The position numbers and the translations under genes are program-made. The notes beneath the pieces are model-generated. The model ran no database searches. It saw nothing but the letters and a program-made list of their open reading frames with translations, and had not been told where the DNA came from. Positions 11,901 through 26,900 of a stretch of DNA of 64,000 nt are shown piece after piece. Every line of letters begins with the position of its first letter. Position 1 is the first letter of the stretch. This DNA comes from Bugula neritina (Eukaryota > Bryozoa > Gymnolaemata > Cheilostomatida > Bugulidae), in assembly GCA_964035545.1 (NCBI GenBank), contig OZ037767.1, forward strand, positions 20,934,628 through 20,998,627, in the 5' to 3' direction.

Positions 11901-14900
11901 CTTTAAATGCGATTTTCTCGAAACAGTAATTTAGAAATTCTAAAAACGTTAAGGTTTTTAAATATTAATATCTCGAGTTCTATTTATGCTAGAGACTTCA
12001 AATAAAGTGCAAAATGTTCGGAAAAGTCTGCTCTATCACTTCATAGTAATAACTAGGTTTTCAACATTTTATATACATCCCTTGTTTTGTGGTGCCAGGT
12101 CACATATGCTGATGTGACAGAAGGTTTTACTGAGGCCACTTCACAAACTCTAATTAGATTTAGAGTAAAAATGTTAGAAATAACTTGAATTCTTCTTAAT
12201 TGCCTCCCTTTTGTAGCTACTTGCAAGCTATCTAAATTTAACACAAACTATATTTTGGAGCAGAGAATTGTGGCAGTAAAAAAATAAATTATTCATTGTT
12301 TACTTCCTCCAACCACAAACACTGATCATTGACATGCATGCTAACAACAGACTGTACTAATTTGTATACTACTACATATATGTTATATATTAATAAATCA
12401 GGGGCCATATATTACAGTATTACGTTTATGTTTACCATCACTGTCATGGGACACAAACTGCTCAACATATCACATTGGGTAAAAAGTTATGAAACTAAAA
12501 ATAACATTATGAAGCAACTGGAATCGTTACATTAGTGGTTTTTCCCACATGATAAACAACAACAACAATATCACATGTTCCATTACATCATGCTATTAGT
12601 GACACCTGTCCATGAGACACCTTGTCACACCTGTCATCTTAAAGATTTGGCTAATTCAGTCAATGTGAGTGCAGGTGCTTTTTTATCTGTTACCATTAGC
12701 ACATACTTCCATATTAGTCATGAAATATATTTTAATTTTTATATACATGCTTTTTTAATTTTTTGCAAGACCAAATTATAGTACTGAGAATATTTTAATG
12801 ATTAGAAATTACACTTGGAATGTAGAAATTGACAACTCTATGGGGAAAAACCCATATAAGAGAAGGCAACTCTGAATTTAAGTTATTTACCCGCACAACC
12901 AGGATCAACCATTGGAATTCATAACTTTCTGGCACTAGTCAGATGTACACACCCACTGATAATGTGGATAACTTCTGTTTGAAATGAACACAGATCACCC
13001 TTAAAAATTATTTTACTGCTTTCATGATAAGAGAAGTACCAGCTTGGAGTGGCTTAACAACTTACTGTATTCTAACACCCATCCTACCAGTCCACCCTAA
13101 CCCCCACTCAACCCCCCTCCCATCCTACCTGTCCACCCTAACTCCCACTCAAATCCCCTCCCATCCTACCTGTCCACCCTAACCCCCACTCAAATCCCCT
13201 CCCATCCTACCTGTCCACCCTAACCCCCACTCAAATCCCCTCCCATCCTGCCTGTCTACCCAAATCCCCTCCCATTCTACCTGTCCACCCAAAACCCCCA
13301 CTCAACCCCCCCATCCCAACGTCACCCTCACCCTCATCCTCATATCTACCTACGACACACACTACAACCCCAGGTCTACCTACCCCCTATAAGAAACTGC
13401 CACGATAAGAGGCTCAGATAAACATTGAGTAGACGACTCAGAAAGTTGACAAACCTCCAAATACCAGACTATGTCCTTTTAAACATTTTAAATTTTGGTT
13501 TGGGACACGTAACATAACTTCTTATACCATATTTCCAATCAAGAACACAGGCTTTTTTCAATTTCTCCATTACTGCACCTACCTCAGAAATTATTGATGT
13601 GAAAAAATGCTTCTAAAAGCAAGATGGCTCATTGTACAATCACATATTCTATTAAATTTCTTTGATGAAAGAAAAGTCTACTTGTTGGACAATAAATACA
13701 TCCTACAATGTGTCACACCAGATTGACAGGTGCTAGTGTGGTGCTTGGAGACTCAAACCATGCCATTATATCAGTATGAGTAGATTAGTGAAGGGATGGT
13801 GCAAGCACAAGTAAATATATGATGAGGAAACAACAGAAAGCAAGTCATTACAAGTACATGAAAGATACATACAGTAGATACGAGGTACATGAAGTACATA
13901 CATATAGAGTTGAGGTGAATCAATAGTATCAGTACACAAAGAGGTAGAAGTGGAGACAGACCACTGAATACTGTCTCTATGCAACAGAAAAACTACACTT
14001 GATAGGGTGAGTAGTTTCCATTGCAGCTCTCAGGGTGAGAGTGTAGAGAGGAAATCTTTTGTACATTCACTAAGCAGAGTGTATTATGAACTTTGTATTT
14101 AGGAAAGTTATTTTGTGAAGTTTCATACAATTTTCTTGCTATAGCGTATGGCAGCATGAACAAAGTCAGCGTGTTGGTCAAAGTGCGTGTAGGAGATGTA
14201 TATAAGTACAGCAACGACAGTCCAAGTTCTTTATGAAGTTTGGTTTATAGTGAGGGTTGAAAAGTTTTTCTCATTTCTAAAAAGCAGATTTCCCCAATCC
14301 CTTCATTACTACAGAGAACCAGTTCTTTTTTTGTTTACTAAAACCAACTTTGGTTCATAACTCAGGTAGGCTACAGAGAAAAATTAATTTATCTTCAAGC
14401 CAAATTTTCCTACAGAAATTTAACTATTTTTAAAACTTAGAAGGGCAAGACTTATTTTCTGATAAAAACGTTATGTGAAAAGTCACGGTAAAGCAAGTTA
14501 CATCCACTCAATATTACGTTTATCTCTCCAACTTACAGCTAAAACTAGATAACTGAGCAGTATTTCTGTACCAGTTGAAATTTGAGTGCATTAACAATGC
14601 TTTTGCAAAAACTGAGTGGAACCAGTTTAACCCACAATGCACCACTACAGCAAGTTTAGTGCAGGAGAAGGCAACCACTACATTATCCTCAATATTACCA
14701 GCACGTGACTTTAAAAAGTAGCTAATTAATATCTATTATTCAACAATCCATCACCCATTAAACATAGTCACGTGCACACAATTGCTAAGACAGCTTGTAA
14801 GGGGCAAATCCTAGCCCAAGCAAGCACCTAGCCATGTGGGCCGTAGCATGACCACTCGCATGATAGTAATAAACTCTCAGTCTAAAGTTGGCACTGAATC

Positions 14901-17900
14901 CGCAAGAGCATGCCTTATCTGCGTCTATTTTTACTCTAATGAGATGGATTATTGAGTATTAGTAGTGTGAATGTAGCTGGGTTTAGGCTGCGTTTCATTA
15001 TATATAGGGAAGAGCCCAGCTGGGAGTGAGACTAATATTTAGTTTCGAAGAAAGAACAGCTGGTAAGTGAAAACAAAGAGCTTTATTAAAGACATTTAAA
15101 TATTATTAACTGAAAGTAATGTACTAAAAAATAACCACAGAACCATATTTTGGACTAGAGAGAGAGTGTTTGCTACAGTATTACTATTTGACTATGCTAG
15201 TGAGTGTACATTATACAGATGTACATTTATTTCAGTTTTGCAGTTTGTAAAATAATTGACAACTTTTCTGGGGGTGAGTTGAAAGATTTCATATAAAGAA
15301 GTAATAATTGGTTACTTTTACTCTCAGAATGTTATAAGAAAAGTTGGAAACTTTTCCTATGTGATTTGCTGTGTTTAGCCCAGCATTATTATTATATGTT
15401 CTATTTATGTACCACCAGTTTGGTGGAAGTGCTGAGCTATTATTGACAGGCATATGCCAGTAGGATGTGAGTTGCTAGTAAATATTATTACCAAGTCACT
15501 CTGATGACTCACTCACTCAACCAGCATTTACATCTCAACTTCTAACCTGAAATTCTTTCCAAATTATTTTTCACAATTATGTAATATATATCAATGAAGA
15601 CCATAAGTAGTGGTAGGAGATGAATTGGAAGTGGGAAAATCAGATAAGATACAGAACAAGGTGGGTCAAAGCTAGGTGGGTAAGAGTTAGGTAGATTATA
15701 ACTAGGTAAGTAAAATTTTGGTGGGTAATAAAAGTGTATGGAAATTGGACTTATACATGACCGTAGTACTAAAAACTACACCAAGTGATATCAAAAGAGC
15801 TTGCTCCTTAAGTTGGCACTGTTCCAGCTAGTAGCGCTGGTGAGGACAATATTCCTACATAATTCAAACTAGAGTCCTTTGTATAAAGCAAAAACTAAAA
15901 CTGAATAACATACAGGGGAGTTTAACTCCAACAGCTGAAATATAGCCTCAGCACCACCACTCGATAACCATAAGGCATTAGTGTCTATCTGCAGGTAAAA
16001 CTGGCCCCCTGCAGGTAGAAGTGCGTAGGCTATGCGGAATGCTGTGTGTAGAACAAATATCTCTTCTAAGGAGATATAAATAGGATGTATCTCGCTAAGC
16101 TCTCAATATAGTATATTGCATGTTGTTTTGTTACAGATAAACTAGGAAGTATAGCTGCTTACAGCCTGACAGAGAACTCTAGAGCAGGTGATGGACAGTT
16201 TAAAGCTCTGGGAGGAGAGAGATCGTGGAGGTGGAGATGTTATAGTAGAGGTCAATGGAGTTTCTACGACTGCACACTGGTTAGTAATTGCATTAAGAAT
16301 GGAGAGGTCATGCTATTTTACTTAGCTTAGTGTGCTATTACTATTTTGGGACTGGGTTCAAGATTTGTCAGGGTGGTCAACCTATCGCACCACAAACTCT
16401 ACTGAAACCAACTCCATGATATACAGGCTAACACACAAATCTATACCCTTATGTTCTTTATAAGAGTGATTTCATAATTAACATTATACTTGCTATGTTT
16501 TTCATCTACTAATCTAGAACTAGATAAATTATAACATGAACATACAATACTCAGGGACAGACTGGCATTCAATTAGTTATACTTTAGAGCAAAAAAAGTT
16601 TGGTTATGCCATCAGTAATTAATTGTATTAGAGTTTAGACAATAAAGTCTGATTTAGTCATGCTAGAGCTGATAGTGCCAAATGAGTAAGATTGTAAATC
16701 AAAGTACACGCGGTCATGTTATCATAACAAAGTCACGTGTCATTGGAATGGAATTTCCAAGTGGCCGTACTTGCTAATAAATAGCAAGGCCAGTGTGGCA
16801 AATCTATCGATGGATGCCACGAGTTGAGCAGGCGTCCAACGCATTTCTAAGAAAGTCTTAATAAAATATAGAGAACCTCAAAGCCACAAAAACCTTCCAC
16901 AAATACTGAGTGATAAGGTATGAATAAAGTTTAAATTGAGGATAATTGAAAACATGAGAATAGGAAAAGTTGGTCGTGAGAGAATTGAAACATATTAATA
17001 GCCTCATAGGTTGTTGATAGAAGTCATTGTATTACATAAGAGAAGCTTAATGTAGTTCCATATTTGCCAACTGAGTTTGATGGAGCTAATTAGACTAATA
17101 AGCTGATAGTAATGTACCAGTTAGTAGAGGAAATAGCAGCTGTACAGTATATTATAATATTAACATTACACCACAGATGATTACCACCAACATTATACTA
17201 TCCTTATACCAGGCAATAACTATACCAGGCAATGATTACTCAATCCTATAATATATATTCTGTTGATACACAATGCAGCAGCCGATAATATATCAATATA
17301 CTAATTAGCATCTACTCTGCTTGAGGAAATGGACATATAACTTGCTAATGCAGGCTATTTATAGAGCATATAGTTGTAATCTGAGAAGTTGTCTGTCCTG
17401 AGCAATGAACTCTATTTGATGCAGCAATGTTATGCTAATAATGGAAAAAAGGACAACTAATATTCCTGCCTCAGCAAAGAAACCCTTATGAAATTTTTAT
17501 GAACTTTGGTTAGCAGGTAAAACTCTAAACAGAACATAACTTTTGTCACATTTTTCATCTAAGAGAGATGATTTTCTCAGACAACTACTGTAAATACCAC
17601 ATAGCACCTAGGCAGCATTTTATGAAGGGGCACCATGCAAGTTTTCTTTTGTACAGCTTAACTGCCTTTTGATGACCCAGAAACAAAATATGTTATGAAT
17701 ATTGCAGGACTGTTTTGGGAGAATGTCCATTCTTTCGCTGTCACATGGAGATGCAAGAGCGGGCAGGCAATGACACCCCCAACTTGCTGAAAATAAAAGA
17801 CCCAACTCTCAGTCTAGAGGGCGTAGTCTGTGCCATGAAATTTATTTACTTAGATTTTTGCTTCACTCAATCCAGTGACTTGAGAGATTTCGCTTACTTC

Positions 17901-20900
17901 TGCTGGAAGATGAGATCTCCATCCTTAGAGATGTCCTCCCTCGACATAGTCATGGAGAACATTACACAAAGCTGTTGTGTGGACTGTTACAGGCTAGGCT
18001 ATGTCTTCAACATTCTACCATTGCAATGGAGGGCGTGGAAACAGGCTATAGAGAACAACTGGGTCCAACAACTCAAGGAAATGATAACTCCTAATATTAA
18101 CATCAACTCTAGTCTAAACACGCTGTCTCAGACGGCACTTCACATCAGCGTAGCAAACAATCAGGCAGCAGTGACAGAGGTGCTCATAGAGAGGGGGGCT
18201 AGTGTGGACAAGCATGACAGCCAGGGACAGACACCACTGATGATGGCAGCATGGAGCGGCAACAGGCACATAGTAGCTTTACTACTTCACATGGGCGCTG
18301 ACGTTGACAGAGATGACCAATATCAACAGACAGCTCTACACAAGGCATGCGGCAGGGGGTCCAATGAGGTGGTAAAACTACTACTTGACTTCGGGGCTAA
18401 CTCTGAGCTCATGAGTTTAGATGGACATACACCACTGCATATAGCAGCATCAGGGGGTGAGTATACACCACTGAATATAGCAGCATCAGGGGGTGAGTAT
18501 ACACCACTGCATATAGCTGCATAAGGGGGTAAGTATACACTACTGCATATAGCAGCATCAGGGGGTGAGTATACACCACTGCATATAGCTGCATAAGGGG
18601 GTGAGTATACACTACTGCATATAGCAGCATCAGGGGGTGAGTATACACCACTGCATATAGCAGCATCAGGGGGTGAGTATACACCACTGCATATACCAGC
18701 ATCAGGGGGTAAGTATACACTACTGCATATAGCAGCATCAGGGGGTGAGTATACACCACTGCATATAGCAGCATCAGGGGGTGAGTATACACCAAGTGGT
18801 GGATATATGAGTACATTGAGTATATAATATGCAGTTGTGGTACGTAATTTAACTATTACATGTAAAAACAACCACAGCAACATACCTGACATTATTTGGC
18901 AAATGCCAACCAACAACAGTATTACTACTTACAATAATTATGGAAGTATTTTGGTTGGCATTTTGTAAATTAGAAGTTAAACAATGATTGATAGCACTAA
19001 ATACCCAGGTACTAGGGAAGATACAACCAAACCTAGCCTTAGGCCCTAATGTATCTCATCCCTGTCTGTAGCTCACAGAGACGTGGTCATCACTCTACTA
19101 GGACACGGCGTGACCTGGCAACTAGGGGACAATCAGTGGCAGCTAACTGCACTACACATGGCAGCGATGAAAGGAGATGCGCACCTGGTAAAACTGCTAG
19201 TGCAGCTGTACGACACAGAGCAGGTAAGGACAACTATGTGCAACCTAATACAGTGTATTTACAATGCATGAAATAGTTGTTCAATACACCTGTGGAACTA
19301 GGTGGAAGGAAAATTTCATCTCATAATGACAACTTCTATGATGATTCCCTCTCATTGCTTGTGTGATCTTTGAGATGATGAAGAGTGATTTGGAGTTGTT
19401 TTCTCGCTCTAAATTATAGAAAGCTGTGTTTTGTGATTGAAGGTAAGAAATGAAGTGGCCAGGGAATGCCTGACACCGCTACACACAGCTGTTCAGTCGG
19501 GATATTGTGAAGTCATCAAGATATTGCTGTCCCATGGTGCACTAGTACGCTCTTGTGACTGGGAAGGCAGAACCCCGCTCCACTATGCTGCCAAATCAGG
19601 TGCCAAAGCTAACAGTGCTCGTTGTCAAATTTTCAAATCAATTTGGAGAATTATCTTTTACCAAAGTTGTTTATATTTTCAAGATTTGTAATTTGCAGAC
19701 CAAAAAGCTCAACATCAAGTGAGAGATATTGTAGTTTCTATGTTGTGACTCACTTCTTGAAAGTTGTCTTCTCGCTGTATAACTTCCTCTCCCCCCCCCC
19801 CCTCCATATAGAGTATAATAAGCAGAGTGCAATATAATATTAGGATGTTACATTATAACACAGTACAACATATAGAGTAGCATAGTATATTATAGTAATA
19901 TGTAGTATCATATAGTATAATACGGTATATTAAAGTATAACTCTGCATAACATATTAATAATACACTATGCACTATACTATATTGTTTTATACTATGTTG
20001 TTTTATAATATAACTGTACATTCACAGGAAATGTCGAAGCAATGGACATTCTGCTGAAAAGTGGAGCGGAACTCTACTCCCAAGATAAGTATAAAATGAC
20101 GTGCCTGCATCTAGCTGCTGCCAGAAACCACACAAACGCTGTCGCTATGCTACTTAAATACCAGGTAGGTAAAGCTCTAGCAAACTGCCAACAAAATAAG
20201 ACAATTCCTTTCCCAAGTTTAATTAAATTAAAACTGAACTAAATTCAGTAAAACTTTCTTTAAATCTACAGCTGTTACCCACTTTCTTTGCAATGAAATA
20301 TACATTTCTTGTTCAAATCCAATTTCAGAGTTGTCCACTCAACGTGGTGGACAGAGACGGGCTGACGGCCCTCCACTATGCAGCGGAGAACAGAAACACT
20401 AACATGGTGAGACAACTTCTACGTGCTGGCAGTGTGCCAACTATACTCAGCGAAGACGGTCATGTGGCCAGAAATCTGGTGGGCAAGAAGAAGCACCTGG
20501 ACACCCTCAAGTTCCTAATACTGGCAAGGTCATAAGATAACAAAGAACGTAGGCTATGAAACAATGCGAAGAGGGAGTTCAACTTTAACCTGACAAATTA
20601 GAGAAGGGGCATAACTCCTAGCTTACAACTTAATTTTGGAGTTGTTTACACGTGTTAGGAAGCACCTACCAAAATTGCCATGGCCACAAAGCATACTTAA
20701 GAATAACGTATTATTTCAACAATTTATAGGCTGGAAAGACTCAGCCCTCAGGGACATAGATAATCAAAACCATTAGCAAATCTCTAAGTTTTATTGTAGT
20801 GTTTGTTTTTCTATATTGTTCAATTATTTCAAGTGTTATTTCAAATTAAACCAAATTAAATTATTAAAATAAAGTTTATAGTTAAATAACAGCAGCGCAA

Positions 20901-23900
20901 TCTTTTTTAACACAGAATTTACAAGAGTGTTTCTCCTTTTGTGTACAACAATCAGTAGTCACCTCAAAATCTCAGAAAAGGTTGGATAAAGAAAGGAGAG
21001 CACAGGCTAAGTGCAGCACCCTTTTACTAGGGATTGGGGGATTCTCTTACCTTGTCAAAAGCATATCTCATGAGGTACATGAGTCCAACACTGAAGGGCG
21101 TGAACACATCAAATAGCTTGCATACAAAATGGCCGCCGTCTCTAAGAATAGCGATAGCGCAGAGGAACTGGCAGAGATAGAGTCGCTTGGACAGAACTTC
21201 CTGTACGTTTTCTTGACCTACAGAATAGCACTCAGTGTGAACTCAGGTGGAAAGTTTCAAATTAACCAATCAGAAAAGAAAGTAACAAACAGACAGACCT
21301 TCAACAGAAAACCCGCCATCAGCCATGACAAAATGCACTCCACACTGGTTGCTGTTTTCCTTCACAAACTTAGCAAATGCATCGATATTGTCTTGACGGT
21401 AAATATCCCCATCTCCATCTACGCCCCCTACAAAAAAAGATATTTCAGTGGAATACTTATATTATAATATGCCTAAAAGATATTTCAGTAAATATATGTG
21501 TGGTTGCGTGTGTTCGTACATATGTATGTATGTGTGTATTTATGTATGTATGTATGTATGTGTGCTTGCATGCATGCATGCATACATACATACATGCATG
21601 CACGCATGTATGTATGTATGTATGTATGTATGTGTATATGTATACATATGTATGTATGTATGTATGTATGTGTATATGTATACATATGTATGTACGTATG
21701 CATGTATGTATGTACATACTTATCTGTATGTATAGTCAGACATTTTATATAATATGCCTAACACTGACTTAAACGTTAAGCATTACAACAATAAAGGTAG
21801 AATTTTACAAAACTCTTAATGCAGATACTTTATGATTGACTTGTGAATATAATAGTAAAGACAAAATTGATTAATTATTTTAATAAGAAATGACAAAACA
21901 GTTGTCATAGTAACAGAATTCAAACTGATCGCCAGAAGCAAGTACTATCACTATGGAGGGGGATGTAGCTCAGTGGTAGAGCGCACGCTTTGCATGTGTG
22001 AGGCCCCGGGTTCAATCCCCGGCATCTCCACACTTTTTTATTCATCTCCACATTTTTTTACTCCTGTAGCAAATACAACAGTAATTGCCGAAAATGCAAA
22101 GGTATTGCATTTGCCAGTCGGGTTAAATACAGAGGGTTGGGTAGAAGAAAGTTAAGAATTTACTAAAGTAAAAGCAGAGATGGAGAAGAGAATAGGTAAG
22201 GCATGGGACAACTAGAGGGATCTTGCGGGCAGGTTGTGTGTGCGACAAGATTGAAGTGTGCGTTTACCATGTTGCATGACAATGAGTTATGGCTACTCAA
22301 ACAAACTCTGGAAAATGAAACGAGAATTTTGCCCTAATCTGAGGAATCTGTTTAAAAGAAATGAGGCGATCTGAGGTATAGCAGAAGTGGAAGAATTAGA
22401 CATGTTGATGAGGAAAAGAATACTAGAATGGCATAGGCATGTACAGAGGAGACGAAGAAGATGACATAAAGAGAGTCAATATCATCAGTGTTGAAGGCAA
22501 GAGAAAGATGTAAACATGGGTGGAAAGATATTATGCTGTAGGATGGTTATTACATTCTCATGCTTCGAATGGATATGTGTAGGCTGTAGGGGATGCTGTA
22601 GGTTGGATTTGTGGTTGCAGTCGCTTTATCATAATATGGTTTCATTCGATTAACACTGCTCCCACATATTGAATGAAAAATATATATTCACATGAAACGA
22701 AGCTATTATGCTGAACAGTTATCGAAGGTATTAAAATGGGCACAATGAGAATGGTGAATAATTATTTTCAAAATACAATTAATTACAAAACTGCTGTCAT
22801 AGAAACAACATTCAAAGAGAATTATTGAAGCCCAAACCATTGTCAGGAAGGGGATGTAGCTCAGTGGTAGAGCGCACGCTTTGCATGTGTGAGGCCCCGG
22901 GTTCAATCCCCGGCATCTCCACAACCTTTTTGCACATTTCCACATTTTTTTTTACTCCTGTAGCAAATACAACAGTAATTGCCAGTGAGGTGGAAAGGTA
23001 GTGCATTTGCCAGTCGGGTTAAATACAGAGGGTTGGGTAGAAAAAAGTTAAGAATTTACTAAAGTAAAAGCAGAGATGGAGAAGAGAATAGGTAAGGCAT
23101 GGGACAACTAGAGGGATCTTTCGGGCAGGTTGTGTGTGTGACAAGATTGAAGCGTGTATTTACCAGCAATATTGCGTGGCAATGAGATATGGCTACTCAA
23201 ACAGACTCTGGAAAATGAAATGAGAATTTTGCCCTAATCTGAGGAATCTGTCTAAAAGAAATGAGGCGATCTGAGGTATAGCAGAAGTGGAAGAAGTAGA
23301 CATGTTGATGAGGAAAAGAATACTAGAATGGCATAGGCATGTACAGAGCAGAAGAAGATGACATAAAGAGAGTCAATATCATCAGTGTTGAAGGCAAGAG
23401 GAAGATGTAAACTTAGGTGGAAAGATATTATGCTGTAGGATGGTTATTACATTCTCATGCTTCGAATGGATATGTGTAGGCTGTAGGGGATGCTGTAGGT
23501 TGGATTTGTGGTTGCAGTCGCTTTAACATAATATGGTTTCATTCGATTAACACTGCTCCCACATATTGAATGAAAAATATATATTCGCATGAAACGAAGC
23601 TATTATGCTGAACAGTTATCGAAAGTAATAAAATGGACACAATGAGAAAAGTGATTAATTATTTTTAAAATACAATCAATTATAAAACTGCTGTCATAGT
23701 AACAAAATTTTAACAGAATTATTGAAGCCCAATCCATTGTCAGGAAGGGGATGTAGCTCAGTGGTAGAGCGCACGCTTTGCATGTGTGAGGCCCCGGGTT
23801 CAATCCCCGGCATCTCCACAACCTTTTTGCACATCTCCACATTTTTTTACTTGAGTAGCAAATGCAGAAGTAAGTAATTGCTAGCGAGGTGGAAAGCCAG

Positions 23901-26900
23901 TGCATTTTGCAGCCGGTCCAGAGCTGAGATAAAAACAGAGCATTTGGTGAAAAGAAGTTAACAATTCAGCAAGATGAGATACAGAGATGGAGAAGAGAAT
24001 AGAGAAGGGACAACCGAAGATATCTGGCGGGCGTGTTGTGTGACAAGATTGAAGATGCTGATGAACAAAGTGAGCATTGACCCAGCAATGTTGCGTGAAA
24101 ATGAGATATGGCTACTCACACAGCCCCTGAAAGATGAAATTAGTTCCAATGAAATGAGGATGTTGTCCTTATCTGAGGCATCTGTCTAGAAGGGCATAAA
24201 AGAAATGAGGGGTATAGCAGAAGTAACGCAGGAGATGAAAAGGGGGACCTAAAGAAAGTCAGTAATATCAGTGTTGACGACAAGAGAAAGATGGGACATA
24301 AAGGAAGGATATTATACTGTCTGTTATAAAAGGGTGGAAATTGAACAGAGATGACACTGGGATGAAGGGATGAGAGAGTTGCATAGATGGTGGTCACTTA
24401 TTGAGGGCTACTATACCGAGCCCCAACCTGAAAGTATTAAAGTGGGTACAGTGAGAAAGGTAATAAATTATTTGCAAAACATAATTAATTATAAAGCTGC
24501 TGTTGTAGCAGAATTCAAACACAATCATTGAGGCCCACACCACTATCAGGAAGGGGATGTAGCTCAGTGGTAGAGCGCACGCTTTGCATGTGTGAGGCCC
24601 CGGGTTCAATCCCCGGCATCTCCACATTTTTTTCAACTTTTAATTAAACTTTTACATCATTACTTGTATGTAGAAACCATACATATAATGGAAGCTCAAC
24701 AAACTAGTGAAGCATAGCGAACAGTAAACATAAAACAATAGAACAACATAAAGTCATTACACATTCATTACCCAAAAACTCAAAGTTTCTCGTACAACAT
24801 ACCAACACCATAATGAGGCTCAAAGCACTCGCTAGGCGAGACGTAGAATTCGTCCAGTTTAAAGTCATTGACTCCCTGCCCTGACTTGAGAGTGAGACCG
24901 AAACCTTTGCACTTCCATTTTTTGCGCCATAAGACATACTCGCTGAAGCCCCCTGGGCCGGCACATATGTCAGCAAAATATAGCAGCTCGTCTTTCTAAA
25001 ACATAGAACGCTGCTGTAAACACATATCAGTTAACAGTAAACAAGTTAGTCATCGAGTACAGTTGCAGTTAAGTAGTTAAGAGAGAGCTCAATGAAAATA
25101 TTGGAGACATCAAGCGGCTCCCAACAGCACAGAGATGAATTGAGTTAAATTGAAGCCGCACACTAGATATTAGTGATGCGCAAAACATCTAACTCAATTT
25201 TTAGTTGCTGAGAGAAAATTTTGAGACAGTTGAAACAAATGGAAGAAAAAAACTTTTGATATGAGCTTAGGACCAGACGAGGAGCAGATGGGAGAGAGAG
25301 ACAAAAGAGAAGAGAGGCAAAGGAGAGGCAAAGAAGAGAGGGTAGAAGCTGCCACAGCATTGGGGCACTTCTTTCTTATTTGGGTAAAAATATAGTTTCA
25401 AATTTCACTTTCTTCTCCCAAATAATGAGAAATTATTTTTTTCCTGTAGATAACCTTAGAATAATAACTTGGAACATTCTAAGAACTTAGGGTTATAATG
25501 TTGTCACATGTTTAAAGAAGGTTCGGAGTGATGACCAGAAAGTCTAGAGTAACAAAACATTACGGCAGCAACCAGTAGACACGTCAAGATACCTGCACTA
25601 GAGAGCTGCCGTTCCTGCTCTTGGGGGAGGTGAACATGAAGTCAAAAGCGGCGTCCATGTTGGCCATCTTCATGGCAGCCCTGTTCTGAAAGATCACGCC
25701 TCGTATCAACTCAAACGGATTCGAATGAGTCCGAGCTTTCCTCATTTCCTCTCCTTCGAGATTGTCAAAGACCGACTTTGCCTGAATCATTACAGTGTGA
25801 AGTCAAACCACTATTCAAGTTGAGAAAGCAACAGAAACGGAGAGGGGCAAGGTAAGGGCAAGCATCACAACGTACATGTGAATACTACACAGCATACTGT
25901 GTGTGTCACTAATCCATTGTAATGTGAACAAGGAGCTGTACTACAGAGTCCAAACCACATTGCAATGTGAACAAGGAACTGTACTGTACTAGAGAGTCCA
26001 AACCACACACAATGTGAACAAGGAACTGTACTGTACTACACACAGTGTATACAGCTAGCGAGCATACCCCTAAGACCCCGGTTAGAATGTTGGGATGCAC
26101 GAATTCTGTCTCGTCATCTATTGTCAGCTTCCGGCTTCCTATTCCCATCGACTGCTTCAATTCAGTGAGATCCGGGATGTCTTCAGTCATTTCAGGCATC
26201 CAGTTTATTGTCTCCCTGCAACTTACCTACAACATAGACTTAGACTTAAAAGTTAACATATGTGTATCTAGGGGTTAGGTGCAGATGACCTATAGAATGA
26301 AAAATAAACTCAAACTAGACACTGTCAGAACATCTACTAAACACAGCTTGAGCTGAGCTGTTTTGGTGGTGCATAGTTAGACCTGTTTCCTACAGCTTAG
26401 TATAGTTTTATTGGGGGTAGTGATAATGCAAGTGCTCTAGCTTGGGTATATCGCAGCTAGGGTATGTCACAGCTAGGGGCTATGTCACAGCTAGGGTATA
26501 TCTCAGCTGGGTATATCTCAGCCGGGTATATCTCAGCTGGGTATATCTCAGCTAGGGTATATCTCAGCTGGGGTATATCTCAGCTAGGGTATATCTCCGC
26601 TGGGTATGTCACAGCTAGGGTATATCTCAGCTGGGTATATCTCAGCTAGGTATATCTCAGCTCACCTCCTCAGTGCGCCACGCTAGGCTGTCGTCTAGTT
26701 TGAACTCGGCTGGTGTTGCTCCCAGACCTCTTCTTCCTTTCTGCTTAGACGACTCGACTGGAGCCACCCTACCTTGTCCGTGCTTACCTGTATGTACAGA
26801 GGACTAGATGCTAAACATAAAGTGTACGTACAGAGTATTAGAATGTAAGTACAGAGTATTAGAGTGTAAGTACAGAGTATCAAGGTGCAAGTATAGAGTA

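Larger units (their letters stand above)
21895..24640 (+). repeat. Tandem 0.8-0.9 kb units, each carrying one tRNA-Ala gene
   Basis: tRNA starts at 21959, 22850, 23747 and 24553 give spacings of 891, 897 and 806 bp. Flanks are repeated too: a conserved word (gctgtcatagtaacaaaatt type) lies about 55 bp upstream of each tRNA, and downstream comes a T-run, then ggttgggtagaa, then a degraded LINE-like stretch. Units 1 and 2 are nearly identical; the unit after the third tRNA is more diverged. The block lies in CMTR1 intron 7, antisense to CMTR1. Confidence 0.88.

Noticed and set aside
18323-18916. Minus-strand frames of 135-197 codons across the 36-bp array
   Set aside because: Products of the in-frame repeat; the plus strand carries the ankyrin exon and splice sites.
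22706-23006. Minus-strand open frames reading [21 protein letters not shown] or [21 protein letters not shown] at each tRNA
   Set aside because: These are antisense translations of the tRNA-Ala genes, a known source of spurious database proteins; no splice or start support.
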